A stretch of 64,000 bases of DNA from Symsagittifera roscoffensis (Eukaryota > Xenacoelomorpha > Acoela > Convolutidae): positions 33,416,682 to 33,480,681 of the forward strand of contig NC_087063.1 of the NCBI RefSeq assembly GCF_963678635.1, in the 5' to 3' direction. The position numbers and the translations under genes are program-made. Of this stretch, positions 48,703-61,138 are shown piece by piece. How positions within the stretch are numbered: the first letter of the stretch is position 1; each line of letters starts with the position of its first letter. Below the pieces are notes generated by a model that was not told where the DNA came from, made no database searches, and saw only the letters and a list, made by a program, of their open reading frames with translations.

Positions 48703-51700
48703 ACATTCCCGGAGGAGAAAAAATTTACAATTACATAAAATTAATTCTTGATAAACCTATTTCTCCCTTGAGTGTAGGTTGAAGTTATTTAAAAACTCTA
48801 CATGACTCGAAATAGATAAACCGAGCGAAATAATGAATCTACAATTAGAATTTGGTATGTACAACAAGGTACAAGATGAGACAAATTACAGAAATTACAA
48901 AACGATGTCATCTAAGTTGAGTTGACAACAAATCTAATCTACAAGAGTAACACCTAGCAGATACATGATAAATTTTACAAGTTGTTAAGAAATTATAAAA
49001 AGGAAGTTTTAAACGATGAAGTTTTTTATTTTTAGTTTGAATCAAGTTCCTCTAATGTGTTTCTCAGTTCCGTGTCAACCGTTGACAATATTTCCGTCAC
49101 ACCATCTGTATTTTTGTTCATGGATGGAGATTTTAGCTGAAAAGTGCGAGTAGATCCACTGGGGGAGATGAATAACGTAGTCTGTAACTGGGTAGGATGA
49201 ACTCGGCCCGGTGGGAAGTAATTTGGTGAAGACCAGGTTAGTGTGGTTTCAGCTACTTAATGAGTAAAACTAGCTGGAGTTGGATCGGGAATGAGGACTT
49301 TGACCAATGAAATGAACACAGGGACTCCTTTTCTGAAACTTTTTTGACAAAAAAGCTGCGCTCTTGTAGAAAATGGGGAGGCGGCTCTTCTTCGAAACCT
49401 GGATGGTCCTGCTTGAGGTCCTATTGGCGATGGCTCTTCTCGCGGACTATCAAGTTGAATAGGATCGTCTTATGTTCCTCTAGTCCTTGAAGTGCCCGGT
49501 TGATCCGATACTCCAGAAGATACCCTGGTCCACTTGAGTGAGCCCTAATAGGATTTTCCCCCTGTAATACTTAAATCGCAGCTAGAAACTGCCGGTGTGT
49601 CCTCGCAATCAGGGACATTGTTGATTGAGACATCGTCGAAATAGTCGTCAATTAGCCCATCCCACGATTTTAAGTTTAGAGAGGAATGAATAGGATTCTG
49701 AATTGTTCTGTGGCGATCCGGGGATCACTACTATCTCCACTGGAAGCTGGTTGTTTCCTGAGGTTGGGCCGGGATTGCCAGTTTTCGAACGTCGTCTGCA
49801 AAGAAGTAGTCCCAGAAACCCTTATGAATGGAAACATGTTCTTTTTCCTGTTAAATTTGAAGATTGGTTATTTTTGTGCACCATTAGAGTTGATTTGAGC
49901 AAAATTTTAGTAGGGCTGGCAAGCAATTTTTTTTGGAAGCAAAGCCCGACTTTCGTAAAATCTGGCCGGTTTCGAGTGTGACTGTCTGGTCAGAAGAGTC
50001 AATGATGTTCTCTTTCACCATGTCAAAATATAATTCCCCATTCTTTCTGTTAGCAGTCGTTGTATAAGTTTTACCTCCAGATGGAAATTTCTTCTGGAAT
50101 TTGCGGACTCTTTCTGATCTTGAACTGTGACAGTTTTCATGCGATTCGACGGAGAGTGTCATCCGACTTCGTCAGAGGTTCTTCGTTTGCGTGCAGGTAT
50201 CCATCCTCTGCTCCATCGTGTAAATCCTAGTTTTTGGCCTGTTGGTCTTCCCTTTATCTAAACTTCTGTTTATCTAAACGATTATCAAAGTAAATAAAAT
50301 TTTCTTATCCGACATTGGAAGTTTGGTTGAAGTGTTTGTCGAATGAGCTGCATTCCAATGAGCGTTGGTTAGTGATTCTCCGGATTGAAATAATTTTCTC
50401 AATTGAAAAATTTAAAGATGGTTTTGGTATTTCGAACAATGACATGGCCATTAATTTATGTTTTACTGTACTTACAAGTCTTTCTAAAACATTATGAAGT
50501 GTAGTATAACTTTATCGGAAAGTGTGATAAATTTGAATTGAATATTGAATTGTCAAGGAGTAAACAATTAGAATAATACTTTTCCGCTCTCTCTGAAGTA
50601 AGAATTATTGCAAAATTTTATCGACTGAGCAAAATACGTGATAAAAGCAGCATTAATTCTGAGATTAAATGACGCTCATAAACTTGATTTGGAATCTTGA
50701 CTAATGATATTGCTTCAAAGTTCCGCTCCCGACGGGATATTTTGATTAACAATTGAACATACAGTGACCGACAGTCTATCAACAAAATTTATATACACTC
50801 ATAGTATTAAAAAGAGTCCTTTCAATAAAATTTTACGAGTTTTGTCCAATTAAGCAACGATTAAATTTTTGTCGTAGCGTGAGGGAGGTAAGGGTTTGTC
50901 CGAAAAAAGTTTATATAAAAGATCCGAAAGACTCATATCTTTTCCTGATAAAAGTCTACTTACCCAACGAGTTTGTCTACTATGAATATTTTTACTGCTG
51001 TGTATCACTGAAAGGACCAACAAATGTGCCTTTTGTTGTTGACAATCTAAAGTTCCGAGCAACAAAGGTAATTTTTACAGTTTTCAGAGGCCCACATTTC
51101 ACCTAAAAAGTCTAGTTCGCTGATGGAATGTTTCACTTCGTGGCCGTTTAAAAAGCTTGAGGCGAATGCAATGGTTTCATACTCACCCTTGAAAATGTTC
51201 GAGGGTCAAACCTAATCCGTTGTTTGAGGCATCGGATTTCAATGTTTATTTACTTTTAAAATTAAAGTGATTGTTTTCCGTAATATTTACAATTTCTGAT
51301 TTCAGTGTTTTCAAAGTGATTGAAGGGCTGTTATTCAATGGTAGACCGATTGTTTTTTTAAAGCGCGGTCGTAATATTGAACTCGTAAGGGATCGTAAGG
51401 GGGTCGTAAGGGGTCGTTGAAGGATTTCGAAAAAAAATTGTACATAGTGACTTATTAAAACGAAAACCGATCGAATTTCAGAAATGTTTTTTGGACTTTT
51501 AATTGTATCAGCTTTACTGACCAATGGTCATACCACAGCATCTAAAAATTTGAAGCGCAGTCATTCTGTTTCTTTTTGGAAGAAAGCACTTTCTTCCCAT
51601 ATCAACGCCATGTGGTTTTTCTCTAGGTCTGTCGATTTTCTATTTACAATTGATCTGTGTTCGTCGAGAGACCGCTAGAAACTATCAATACGCTGTCTAT

Positions 51701-53470
51701 TATACAAGTAGACAAGTATTGAACGGTATTCCCTTTAACAGTGAAATGATGACTCTTTGAAAATCGTTGGCCGTGTCTCCCATTCCATAAAAACTGGTTA
51801 AAAATTGATACCTGCCCGTCGTTTCTCCGCCAACAATTATAAATTTACACTGCTTGCCAGTTTTTTTCTTTGCATGATTTGAGTTGACTTTACGTTTTTT
51901 TTCAGGTCTAAATTACTGAACCAAACCTGCCCAACGAGTTTTTCAAACATTATCTATCATTTTGGGATTTTTGGCATCTGATAATTTTTGGTCAAAACTC
52001 TTCTTTAAAGTTTTGAACGGAGACTGAAAATGAGTTAGATCTCAATCGTTTGGTATTTTTCGATTCTACTAAATAGCTCAACAAATTTCTGGAAAAATTA
52101 ATCTGTTAAAAAGCGGAGTTATTCATCTTACTCTCCTTTGGTGGCTTTCTCTACATATCGGCTGTGGGCATTTCTTCTGTTTTTCTTTTATCCCTAAAAT
52201 TTAACAAGTTCTTGTTTCCCGAATGTTTTTTCCTGATGTTTTTTTTCTTAAGAAGTTGATTCTGTCAACTGTAAATCCTCAAAATAGGATTTTTTTTGGT
52301 TCTCCACTGAGCAAATTTTTGAAGTTGGGGTAACTCAAACTGGGTTATCGCTGATTGGTCTCAACGAATTTACAGAAAGGTTCATATTTACAATGATCTC
52401 CCAACCTAATTTTATGTTCATCAGTTTCTTGATTTCAAGTCCGTTTTCATCATAGATGGTTCTTACACTTAACACTCGACACGTTTCTTGATTTTCCTTC
52501 TCCGGCAGAACGTATGTACAATCATTGATATTGACATTATCCTATAATTTTTTTACAGTGGTTGTTTAATTCATGATTTACAGAGTGTTGCAAAGTGTCC
52601 TCTATAGTAACAATTTGATCTCCTCTGCTGAACAAAATTTCAATGACCGTTGGTAAATGCGTTCCTGCATTTCATGCATGAATTACTTTTTTCGATATAT
52701 GGTTCCTTGGTTTCTTCTTGATATGGTTTCTTACAATAAATTTGTCCCTCATGTCAAGTTTGCCAATTTGCGGTGGTTGAAAAACCTCTTTTCAACGATG
52801 CTGGTCTGACATAGAGCTTCTGATGGACGAATGTTTGCTGAAACTAGTTTCCGTTGGGTTTCTCTAATTTTCAAAATATAAGGAAAGACGCTCTTAATCC
52901 GTTCCGCTTCGTCGGTCTCCCTGATGTTAAAAGTACTGGCTAAATCTTCTATCGCGCGCCGAAACTGTTCGAGTGACTCTCAGTCTTTTTGTGTGACTTT
53001 TGAGCGTTTATATCTCTCGAAGTTTCATTTGAAGTTTTGTTAAAAGCGAAGTCCAAAGGCTCCCAAAATTCGCTAGAAGAAATAATTTAAGTTTTCACGC
53101 GAGGGTTTTTCTGTGGAAGCACTTTTTCTCTTTGTTGCTGCGAGCTAAGAACAAAATAGAGCGGAATTTTTGTCGGCTCCGGCTCTTTTCAATCCGTTAC
53201 GTTCTCTTTGTGGATTCGCTTTTCTTCAACGGGTTCGTATACTTTCATAGCGTTCTTTTGTTATTTGTCTCCCGATAGCTCTTTTGGTGTTCTGTTTTTT
53301 TTTTGTTTTAGCTCGCTCCAAGATGAGAATGTGAGTTTCTCTTTTGCGATTATCGCCAATTGATATCGGTCGCTCTATTGGGTACAGGAATGTGGCGGCT
53401 CCATAGTGTGATTTTGTCAGAAAAAAGAGAAGTTTTGATTCGTTTGACTACGCTATAATAAATATTTAAG

Positions 53471-53671
53471 ATATTCTAAATTGGTTTGTACAATCTATGT
53501 ACATTTGATTAAAACGATAAAAACAACTAATAAATTGTGTTGAATTAAAATGTCAGTTCTAAAACTAACACAAACATTGAAGAATCGACCGATGGTCAAT
53601 TCATGCGGTAAGCTGACTAGTATTTAATCAATACCAAAGGTAATAGTGGAAATAGTACTAAGCAATTTACA
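53471..53671 (-). repeat. 5' LTR of the Ty3-type fossil
   Basis: It shares GGTTTGTACAATCTATG, TGTGTTGAATTAAAA, TTCTAAAACTAACAC, GGTAAGCTGACT and AATCAATACCAAAGGT in order with 48303-48702. On the minus strand the outer end starts TGTAAATTGC, consistent with TG at an LTR start. The inner boundary is approximate. Confidence 0.65.
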
Positions 53672-54009
53672 ACGACCGGGACATCAGGTTACTGTGCAAG
53701 TAGCACGGAATGTTCCGACCGTAGTCTATCAAAGTGGATCGAATGATTGTCGTTTTTTGGCGTGGTGAGATAAAAGGAGCTGGAAAAAAACTGGAGATAA
53801 GTTATATTTAACAGTCAGTGTAAAAAAAGCAAATTGAAAAACAATGGTTGTCAAAAAAACTTGAAAACTGAGGAAAAAATAAAAAATAATTTTGAATTTA
53901 AAAATTTAAGAAATTAGATTCCAAAAAGCAGCTAAAATACTCATAATAAACTAAGGGTAACCCAGTAAATTTGAATTTTTACGTTAAATTAAGCTTTTCT
54001 AAGCTGTTA

Positions 54010-54330
54010 TTTATTTAAAAAGGGACTGCTCGTTCGCTTTATTTGTCCGAAAAAGGACGAAAAACCAAAAAGTTCAAACCAGTTTTTTTCAACTTTTTAT
54101 GATTTTATAGAAGGATCCAAATCACGACTGTAAGGGCCTTAATATGATAAATTACTCAACCTAGACCGATCATTAATTGTGGTTTTTGATTTTGTGTAAG
54201 AACAGAACAAAAAAATCTAGAACAGACCCGAACACAAAGTTGCTCCCAGTTTCAATGGTCGAAACAACTACCATATCAAAATTTAATGAGTATATTGAGT
54301 TAAAATTGCGTCAAACCACAAAATTGTTCG
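54010..54330 (+). repeat. Dispersed repeat, unclassified, copy 3 of 3
   Basis: GCTCGTTCGCTTTATTTGTC, TTCAAACCAGTTTTTTTCAA, GATTTTGTGTAAGAACAG and TGGTCGAAACAACTA correspond in order to the copies at 1750 and 25650. Confidence 0.5.
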
Positions 54331-54375
54331 TCAAATCCCGTAATGATGAAACTGAGTAAAGGAAAGTGACAAACT

Positions 54376-54764
54376 CAGTCGCGTAGCTGGGATGGAGGTG
54401 GTGCTTTCAGTTCAGGGATTCAACCCTAGCTCACCAACAGGGTCCGGACATCCTCTTTTGGTTGATCAGTTCTATAGCTGTTCTGAAGTCGCATATGGCG
54501 CACACATGCTCGTTTTGAAAAAGCGCGCTCCCAAAAATGCGATTTTTTGGTTTGGTCAAAACTTTCAAAAAAGTGCCTAAAATGTCTTTTTGGCATTTTT
54601 TTTTAAATTGCCAGCAGCGCAGAATATTTGCTCAACATAGAGTTTTTTTAAAGATTTTAAAGAACTCCGAAAAATAATTTGGTCAAAGTAAATAGAAAGG
54701 TCGACAAAATTTTCAATTTTGTTTGAAAATCTGCCCCCTCGAAAAAATTTTAGATCCTCTCCTG
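54376..54764 (-). mobile_element. hAT-like MITE, old copy
   Basis: It begins CAGTCGCGTAGCTGGG and ends AGATCCTCTCCTG. GGGATTCAACC, AAAAGCGCGCTCCC, CAGCAGCGCAGAAT and AAGGTCGACAAAATTTTC match the family interior in the same orientation as 43830. It is clearly more diverged than the copies at 9524 and 43830. Confidence 0.75.
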
Positions 54765-56165
54765 CCTAGGGTACCTACAACGTAATAAAAAATTTTTCGT
54801 GATCAAGCCAGAGAAAGGGCCGACAGTGTGCAGCCGAAAACTTAAAAATTTAATTTAAAACTCATCACACTTGGTGCTTACTGTTGCTGCCACTAACCTT
54901 TCATTTGATTAGTTTAAACTTTTCATATCTTCTTATTCAATTTTCATTTCACGAGAGCGAATGTCACAGTCGTAACATTAGTCATTTAAACTCAAATCAG
55001 TTTATGTCGGTTTATAAATGTGTCAATCATTTCTATTCTCTTTCGGTGGTAGCCATCGTTGACCGGTACTGGTCTTCTGAGTGTCTGACACTATCGGTTG
55101 ACCGCTAAAACATGATCGTTCTGATCATAGATACAAATGAGTTGCTTATCTTTAAATAAACGTATCGAATAAAGATTTTCAACATATCTGAAACAACATA
55201 AGAATAGCTCAAAAATTTTATCTAGCAAACTGTACTCAAGGTTTTTTTTCTTCATTTTCAGCTCATAATATGGTCATTAAATGGCCGAAATTTGAATGGT
55301 TTTGAAAGCAAACAAACTGAAAGAAAAAATCTCAGCTGCTGGTAAAGTTTTCAGGCAAGTTTTTTAAATTAACAGATAATTGAGCTATGTGGGTAGATTT
55401 TTTTTATCATTGAGGAAATGATAAAACCCACGTTTAAACCATAATTTTCCAACTTAGTTTCTCAGTGTGGAGAATCAGACTCACGGGCGTATCTAGGATT
55501 TTCTCGAGGGGGGGGGGGGGGGCTTTTACAAAAATTTTCCGAGGGGTGTTTCAAAAGGTCGAGTAAATTGATTTTCCGAGCTCTCCCAAATCAGTAAAAA
55601 GATCCTGTTTTGGTCAAATTTTCTGGTTATGGTCAAATTTGGGTCGGTAGGGGGTCGAATCCTTGAGGAAAAAGCTTTTGAAATATATCTAATAAATTAT
55701 GGTCCTCAATTTGGGGAAGGGCAAATTTAACTTCTGGTCATACGAGCGCAAAATGCTATCCGAGTCGGTAAAAAATTGAAGAAGTCTCCCTGGCAGCCAA
55801 ATGCCTTGTGGTGTAGTCGTGCAGTCTAAATGAATAAATTTTTTCTTTTTTATCTGTTGGTTTGGTTGTTCCCTTTTAGTTTTTACAATCAGAAATTGAG
55901 AGTAAACATTTTCAGAAGATGTCGTCCGTTTTTTATCACGTTTTTCCACAATTTGTTACACAGTTTATGATTTGATGCTTTATGGAAGTAGGCTGCTGCT
56001 GTTGGTGTTTAGACAAAGAGGCATCTGATTAGAAAGTGATTAGTTGTCATTAATCACACCGTTCACTTGGGGAGTAGGAGTCAATTGATTTTGGCATAGC
56101 CTTAGTCACAGTTTTGAGTGAGAAACTGGGAACCGATTAGCTATAACAGACCGCCAACATGAAGA
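54765..56165. other. Intergenic stretch with one MITE fragment
   Basis: No supported gene. The 74-codon frame at 54884-55108 and the 86-codon minus frame at 55689-55949 are not recognised. Confidence 0.4.
55482..55675 (+). mobile_element. hAT-like MITE fragment with a G-tract
   Basis: CACGGGCGTATCTAGGATTT, then TCTCGA followed by a run of about 15 G, then GATTTTCCGAGCTCTCCC and GGTCGGTAGGGGGTCGAATC. The right terminal repeat is missing. Confidence 0.7.
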
Positions 56166-56455
56166 AGAATGAATGGTAATAATGAGAAGAAAGGAAATTT
56201 CGTGATTCGCTACAAAAAAACTGAGGATATCAACCTCGGCTTCACGTCTCTAAGCGCTCTCGTATATTTTCGGAGGCTAGCAGCAGACTTTGACGCTAAA
56301 AAGAAACAAGCTCAAAAGAGACGCATGGAAAGAACGAAACGCCCTGTTTTAGGTCATGTTTATTTTCATTGATCTCTAGAGCTCGTGAAGACATGCTTAC
56401 AAAAAACGAGGAGACGTTGATCGTTTCAGTAAGAGGTTTATTGTTTCAGAACATG

Positions 56456-57250
56456 CTAGGATCTAGTGAAACTGTCCAAACTCAAGGTTGATGATGATGA
56501 TGCAACGGGTTGTTGGAATTTTTTCCCGAGGGTTTTTTTGCCCTGAACCACACTGAAATAAGAAGTAATTATATTATACAGCAAGGTAGACATTGTAGAA
56601 ACTGCTGCAGGGATGTTTCGTTTTTGATTTTTAAAATACTTCTCACAGTTGGCTATATTTTTTGTGGTTTTCGTAATAATGAGGCAAATTGTGAAGATGA
56701 TCTCCAAAGGTGTAAAAAAGTCCTGTCTTGTTCAATGATACGATCAGACGATTTGCAGCTCTATGTGAACAAACAATTTGAGGTGTTATGACACCGGAGT
56801 CGAGGTGACCAGATAAGGAGGAAGACGAGCCAGAATAAGAACATATTCACGACAAACCCTAACGCATAGGGGATTGAGAGCCATTTTTTGAGAGTTATGA
56901 TAGTAATAAGAAACAATGGGAAATATGTTGTTATATGAAAACTTACCATGCCGCTGCATGTAGGGTCACGCCGATCGGGCCATCTCCGCCTTTGCACCGT
57001 CGTGTGGAGGCGCCGTCTTCACAACTGAACTTATGGATCGATGAGAAGAAAGGAAATTTCGTGATTCGCAACAAAGTGTGGCAATACCTAAGCTTTCTCG
57101 CCCCTTCTGGAAAGGCCTTACTTTGGTTGCAAAAGTCCCAGAAGTTTGTGCAGCCAAAAATTTGTCACGAAAGTCTGGACATAAGTCGGACGGAGACATC
57201 GACTTATGGGGACAATAAAGCTGGACAGACTGCTTGGACAACAGTGGTTC
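56456..57250 (-). other. GC-richer block with possible minus-strand terminal exons, unassigned
   Basis: A strong donor GGCATG|GTAAGT ends a minus-strand open stretch at 56947, whose peptide includes FSCEDGASTRRCKGG and DGPIGVTLHAAA. A strong acceptor TTATTTCAG|TGTGGT starts a segment at 56552 that runs to a TAG at 56456 (VVQGKKTLGKKFQQPVASSS and onward). The phases fit if the two are joined. I do not recognise the product. Competing open frames exist on the plus strand (56935-57372), so coding status and strand are uncertain. The 28-base word GAGAAGAAAGGAAATTTCGT (start shown) occurs at both 56181 and 57041. Confidence 0.3.
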
Positions 57251-57399
57251 AGAGGGTAACGTATCACCAAAGTGCGAGTAAACTGGATGGTAAAACTTCC
57301 TCTTCAGTTATATCCGTGCTCAATGAAACGTCTCCATGCTTGTATATCAATCCAATCAATAGAGTCGAATAGAGTCGAAAAGGCGAACAAAATTCAGAA

Positions 57400-57726
57400 C
57401 AAAATTCGAACAAAATTCAACCAGGATTTACAACAGATATTTATGACGATTTGACGATCAAACTTGATAAGACTCTACGATTTGCGTGAAGACAAAATGC
57501 CTTCCGGGGAGCTATTATTTTCCAAAAGCAATCTTTAACATTCCTCCAAAATTTTAAAAAGGCTGAGATATTGAGTGATTACCCTTCCCGTTCGCATAGA
57601 AAAATTTTATGTAAGCATCTACTTAATTATTGTTCCGACTTTCGATACGAAAGTAACGGAATATTTGTGCTCGGGGTGGGTTTTTTCTCTGCAGACAAAT
57701 TTCGACTTTTAAACTAGCTATTTTAC
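57400..57726. other. Spacer, nothing identified
   Basis: No coding or repeat signal that I can support. Confidence 0.4.
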
Positions 57727-58022
57727 ACGGAATTTTTAAATATCATTCAAAAGCTTTTGTTGTCCTGAGCTTAAATTTGAAAAGATATTACACTTGTGAT
57801 TTTTTTTCGTAAAATTATGGGGGTTTAAAGATTGCCATTTTGGCCAATTTTGGACAACAACTAACGCGCGATATTTTTCCCGTTATTAACGCGTAAGCGG
57901 AGATTTAATCCGTCTTAGAAATCGTTCCAAGTTGGTGGTTGAAAGTAGCTTATTTGCCATAACTGATTTGTTACAAGCAGCGACAGCTATCCTTTTGTAC
58001 TTTATATGGCGTGTGGGGTGAT
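57727..58022 (+). repeat. Dispersed repeat, inverted partner of 28924-29200
   Basis: It contains TTGTTGTCCTGAGCTTAAA, TTATTAACGCGTAAGCGGAG, TAATCCGTCTTAGAAATCGT and TTTATATGGCGTGTGGGG. It continues slightly further left than the partner, which is cut by a MITE. Confidence 0.85.
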
Positions 58023-59655
58023 GATTTTCATTAAAAATATTTCTAATTTTAGAAAAAAAATTCAATTTACATTTTATTACATTTGGAACCAGATCCAAAC
58101 TATATATTATTATTGGTTATAAATTAGATATTTTGTCCCTATAAAATATTAAAGACTAACCAATCACACTCCATCAAACTAACAACCCACTTATTTGTGA
58201 GTGCTGAAATTACTTGTAATTTCAGCACCAGAGCATTTTGAATTTAACTTACAACTTAGTTGCTTTCTCCAAGAGACCGACTCGTAACAAAACCAGTATA
58301 CTCTAGATCTATTGAGACTAAGAGTTATAAGAGTAAGATTAAGATCGGTATTAGAAGTTGCACGAATCTATCCGGCCGAAAATAAGATAGCGTGTCGAGC
58401 AGACGGTGTACCTTATCTGAAATTACTCTATGAGTTAGAACATCCATCCCAACTTATCTGGTGCGACCATAAGTCTCAAATAAGACCTTAAGGAGCAAAA
58501 TAGCTTAGAACTAACCAAAAATAGATTAGACTTAGACAAAAAACATTCTCAAAAATGTTAAACGACAATAATTTAATTGAAATGTCTCTACGACTCAATA
58601 GATCAGAGCCATTATTCCGAACAATACGAAAACTACCCGGTATTGGAAAAATACCTCGGACAAGAGACGATTTACGACTACAAAGGAAGTTACCCATAAG
58701 TTTCATGGTCGTACGGCAAAAGCCAATACAAATTTTTATATTTAGAGTTTTATTAGCAATGAATTTAGATTTTCATTTGCAAACATAGTATCTTTGAAGA
58801 GAAATCTTCACCAATAATTACAGACGCTAAATTTATTATTGTACAATAACGACTGATAAAAACATCCCTAGTCGTTACCTTTAATCTGCAGTAAATTTAA
58901 AAAGATAACTAAAAAATTGTTTATTGAAAATAAAGTTTATAAAAATTAGTTAGCAAACACACAAAATGTTAGTAATATATAAATCATCTCTTCTTCTCAG
59001 CTTCATCACATAAAACATAACAGCAAATCATAAATCCACTAACGTCGTCAAAAACTAACAAACTAAAATTTTTTATCATTTAAAGGTTAACTTAAATATA
59101 AAGGCCTATCCTATCCTATTTCTTATTTTTATTTACATTAAACCTTTTTAAAACTTAACAGATCATCAAGGCTTACCTTGGATCTTTAATTCACTTTTAC
59201 CTAAAATTAAATTCTATTTCAAAAATTTTGTATTCTGATCATCAAGGCTTATCCTTGGATCAAACAGAACAATTTTGTTCTCCCCCACACATTTAGTCCC
59301 AATCCTTTCTCAAGACCCAAGAGTAATCGAAATTTTTCAATCACACTAACCATTCCAATTAGGACAAACAGTGAAGAACTTCGGTTATTCATCCTTCACT
59401 TGATCCCCCCTCTTACCCGACCCAGGATAATACTTAAACTTAGTAAGTTTAAAATAGTACTTAACGAACTACTTGTGTTCTAATTATACCTGAACCTTGT
59501 GGATCGATTTACTATTATCTAACCCTTGAACACAATCGCCACCCCTAAAAAAGATTGATTAAATTAACACCTTAACTTAGACTAGTCACGAGAAAGTAAC
59601 AATCATTCTCAGGAATCGATATTTACTTTTCTCTCCAACCCTGAAATACACGACC

Positions 59656-60174
59656 CAAGTTAGGCTAACCCGAAAAAATTGTAAGAGCTAACAGTTTAAA
59701 TCATTAAAATCACTAATCCAAATACTGCATCCGTCATCCTAAACCTTATTTCACTAGACAATTTAGGAAATAAACAAACAATCATACTACACAATTGTGA
59801 AAAAAATGTGTAGTATGAGACAAATCTGACGACACTGTGATATAAATAAATAATTTATAGCTATCTATCTATACTAGAAAAACCAAAATCCCAAGGAAAT
59901 TCACCGGTTCAAATATCAAAACACACAACTGTAAGACATGAAATTGCAATATTCTCCGAATATTTAAACACAATCAATGAAAATTTAACCAGTAACGAAG
60001 TTTCACAAAATGTTAAACACGATTTACAAGTTAGGCTAACCCGAAAAAATCGTAAGAACTAACAGTTTAAGTCATTAAAATCACTGATCCAAATATTGCA
60101 TCCGTCATCTTAAACCTTATGTCACTAGACAATTTAGGAAATAAACAAACAATCATACTACACAATTGTGAAAT
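59656..60174 (+). repeat. Internal direct repeat A (two copies of about 148 bp)
   Basis: CAAGTTAGGCTAACCCGAAA begins at 59656 and again at 60027. Both run to ACTACACAATTGTGAAA. They are part of the gag-region fossil. Confidence 0.85.
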
Positions 60175-61138
60175 AAACAACAAAAAATATGACCTCGTTA
60201 TCACTCCACACACACAGTCAATAGAATATATTAGAAAAAAACGACAAACAATCATAAGAAAACTTTTAAGCAAACCAAGACAGATTACACAAAGAAGATT
60301 TCCAAAACGAAAAAACGCAGTCTCTGAATCAGAAACAATTAATTTGGAAGAACTTTACAGATTAAAAGACTCCGCAAAAAAAAATTACCAAGTTAAGGAT
60401 ACACAATTTTTTTCTGACTCAGAAACCACATCACAATCATCAATACAAGGAAACCGAAGAAAAAAAGACATACAAAAACAAACCAGTACGTCTATACAAT
60501 TGGAATCAACCAATAAAAGACACTGAAAACTACAAATTGACAGTTATAAAACACAAAAATGAGTCAAAATGAAGAAAGCGAGCAAAGATGAAAACTCCAA
60601 CCTCCCATTTTTAATCAATTCACTCACTGATGATAGAGGACAAACACAATTTTGTCAAAATTTAATCGCAAATTTATTTGAAAAAAGAACTAGTCCATGT
60701 ATAGCAGAAATTCCAGAAGTAAATATCAAAAGACAAAATATCGATCAATATCTAAAAGGATTATGGAACCTAACACAACAGTAAGGAATCTATACCATAG
60801 AAATCCATCCACCAAGTAAATTTCATGGTAAATATCTACCTCAAACAGACGACGTAGATATAGAATTTTCAAAAGTATTCACAGAATACATAAAAAATAT
60901 ACAACACCAAAATTCACAAAGAGCAAATTCAAAAATTTACTAAAGATGTATTTAAAATAATTTATAGCTATCAATCTATACTAGAAAAACCAGAATCCCA
61001 AGGAACTTCACCAGTTCAAATATCAAAACACACAACTGTAAGACATGAAATTGCAATATTCTCCGAATATTTGAATTACAATCTGTGAAAATTTAACCAG
61101 GAACGAAGTTTCACAAAATGTTAAACACAATTTACAAA
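59849..61138 (+). repeat. Internal direct repeat B (two copies of about 180 bp)
   Basis: AATAATTTATAGCTATC at 59849-60028 recurs at 60956-61138, including ACACACAACTGTAAGACATG and TTTCACAAAATGTTAAACAC. Together with repeat A this shows that part of the element's interior was duplicated. Confidence 0.85.

Larger units (their letters stand above)
48303..53671 (-). mobile_element. Old Ty3-type LTR retrotransposon fossil
   Basis: Two direct repeats of about 200 bases bound the element (see LTR entries). Between them the minus strand shows, in order from high to low coordinates, a gag-like region with a cysteine/histidine knuckle-like patch near 52600, a reverse transcriptase region at about 51250-52000 (RYQFLTSFYGMGD, ISEIRSVFVLISHYVQF), an RNase H region at about 50860-51240 (SDASNNGLG, then SRQTRWVSRLL), and a tail with no identified domain. 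RT and RNase H wording is of the Ty3 class. The copy is broken, with many (well over ten) breaks, and the LTRs are diverged, so it is old. Confidence 0.8.

Noticed and set aside
56935-57372. 145-codon plus-strand frame
   Set aside because: No recognisable domain, and it overlaps equally open minus-strand frames with better splice signals, so I list only an unassigned block.
58456-58480. Primer-binding site for the LTR element at TGGTGCGACC
   Set aside because: TGG spacing is suggestive, but I cannot match it to a tRNA 3' end or fix the LTR boundary without the second LTR.
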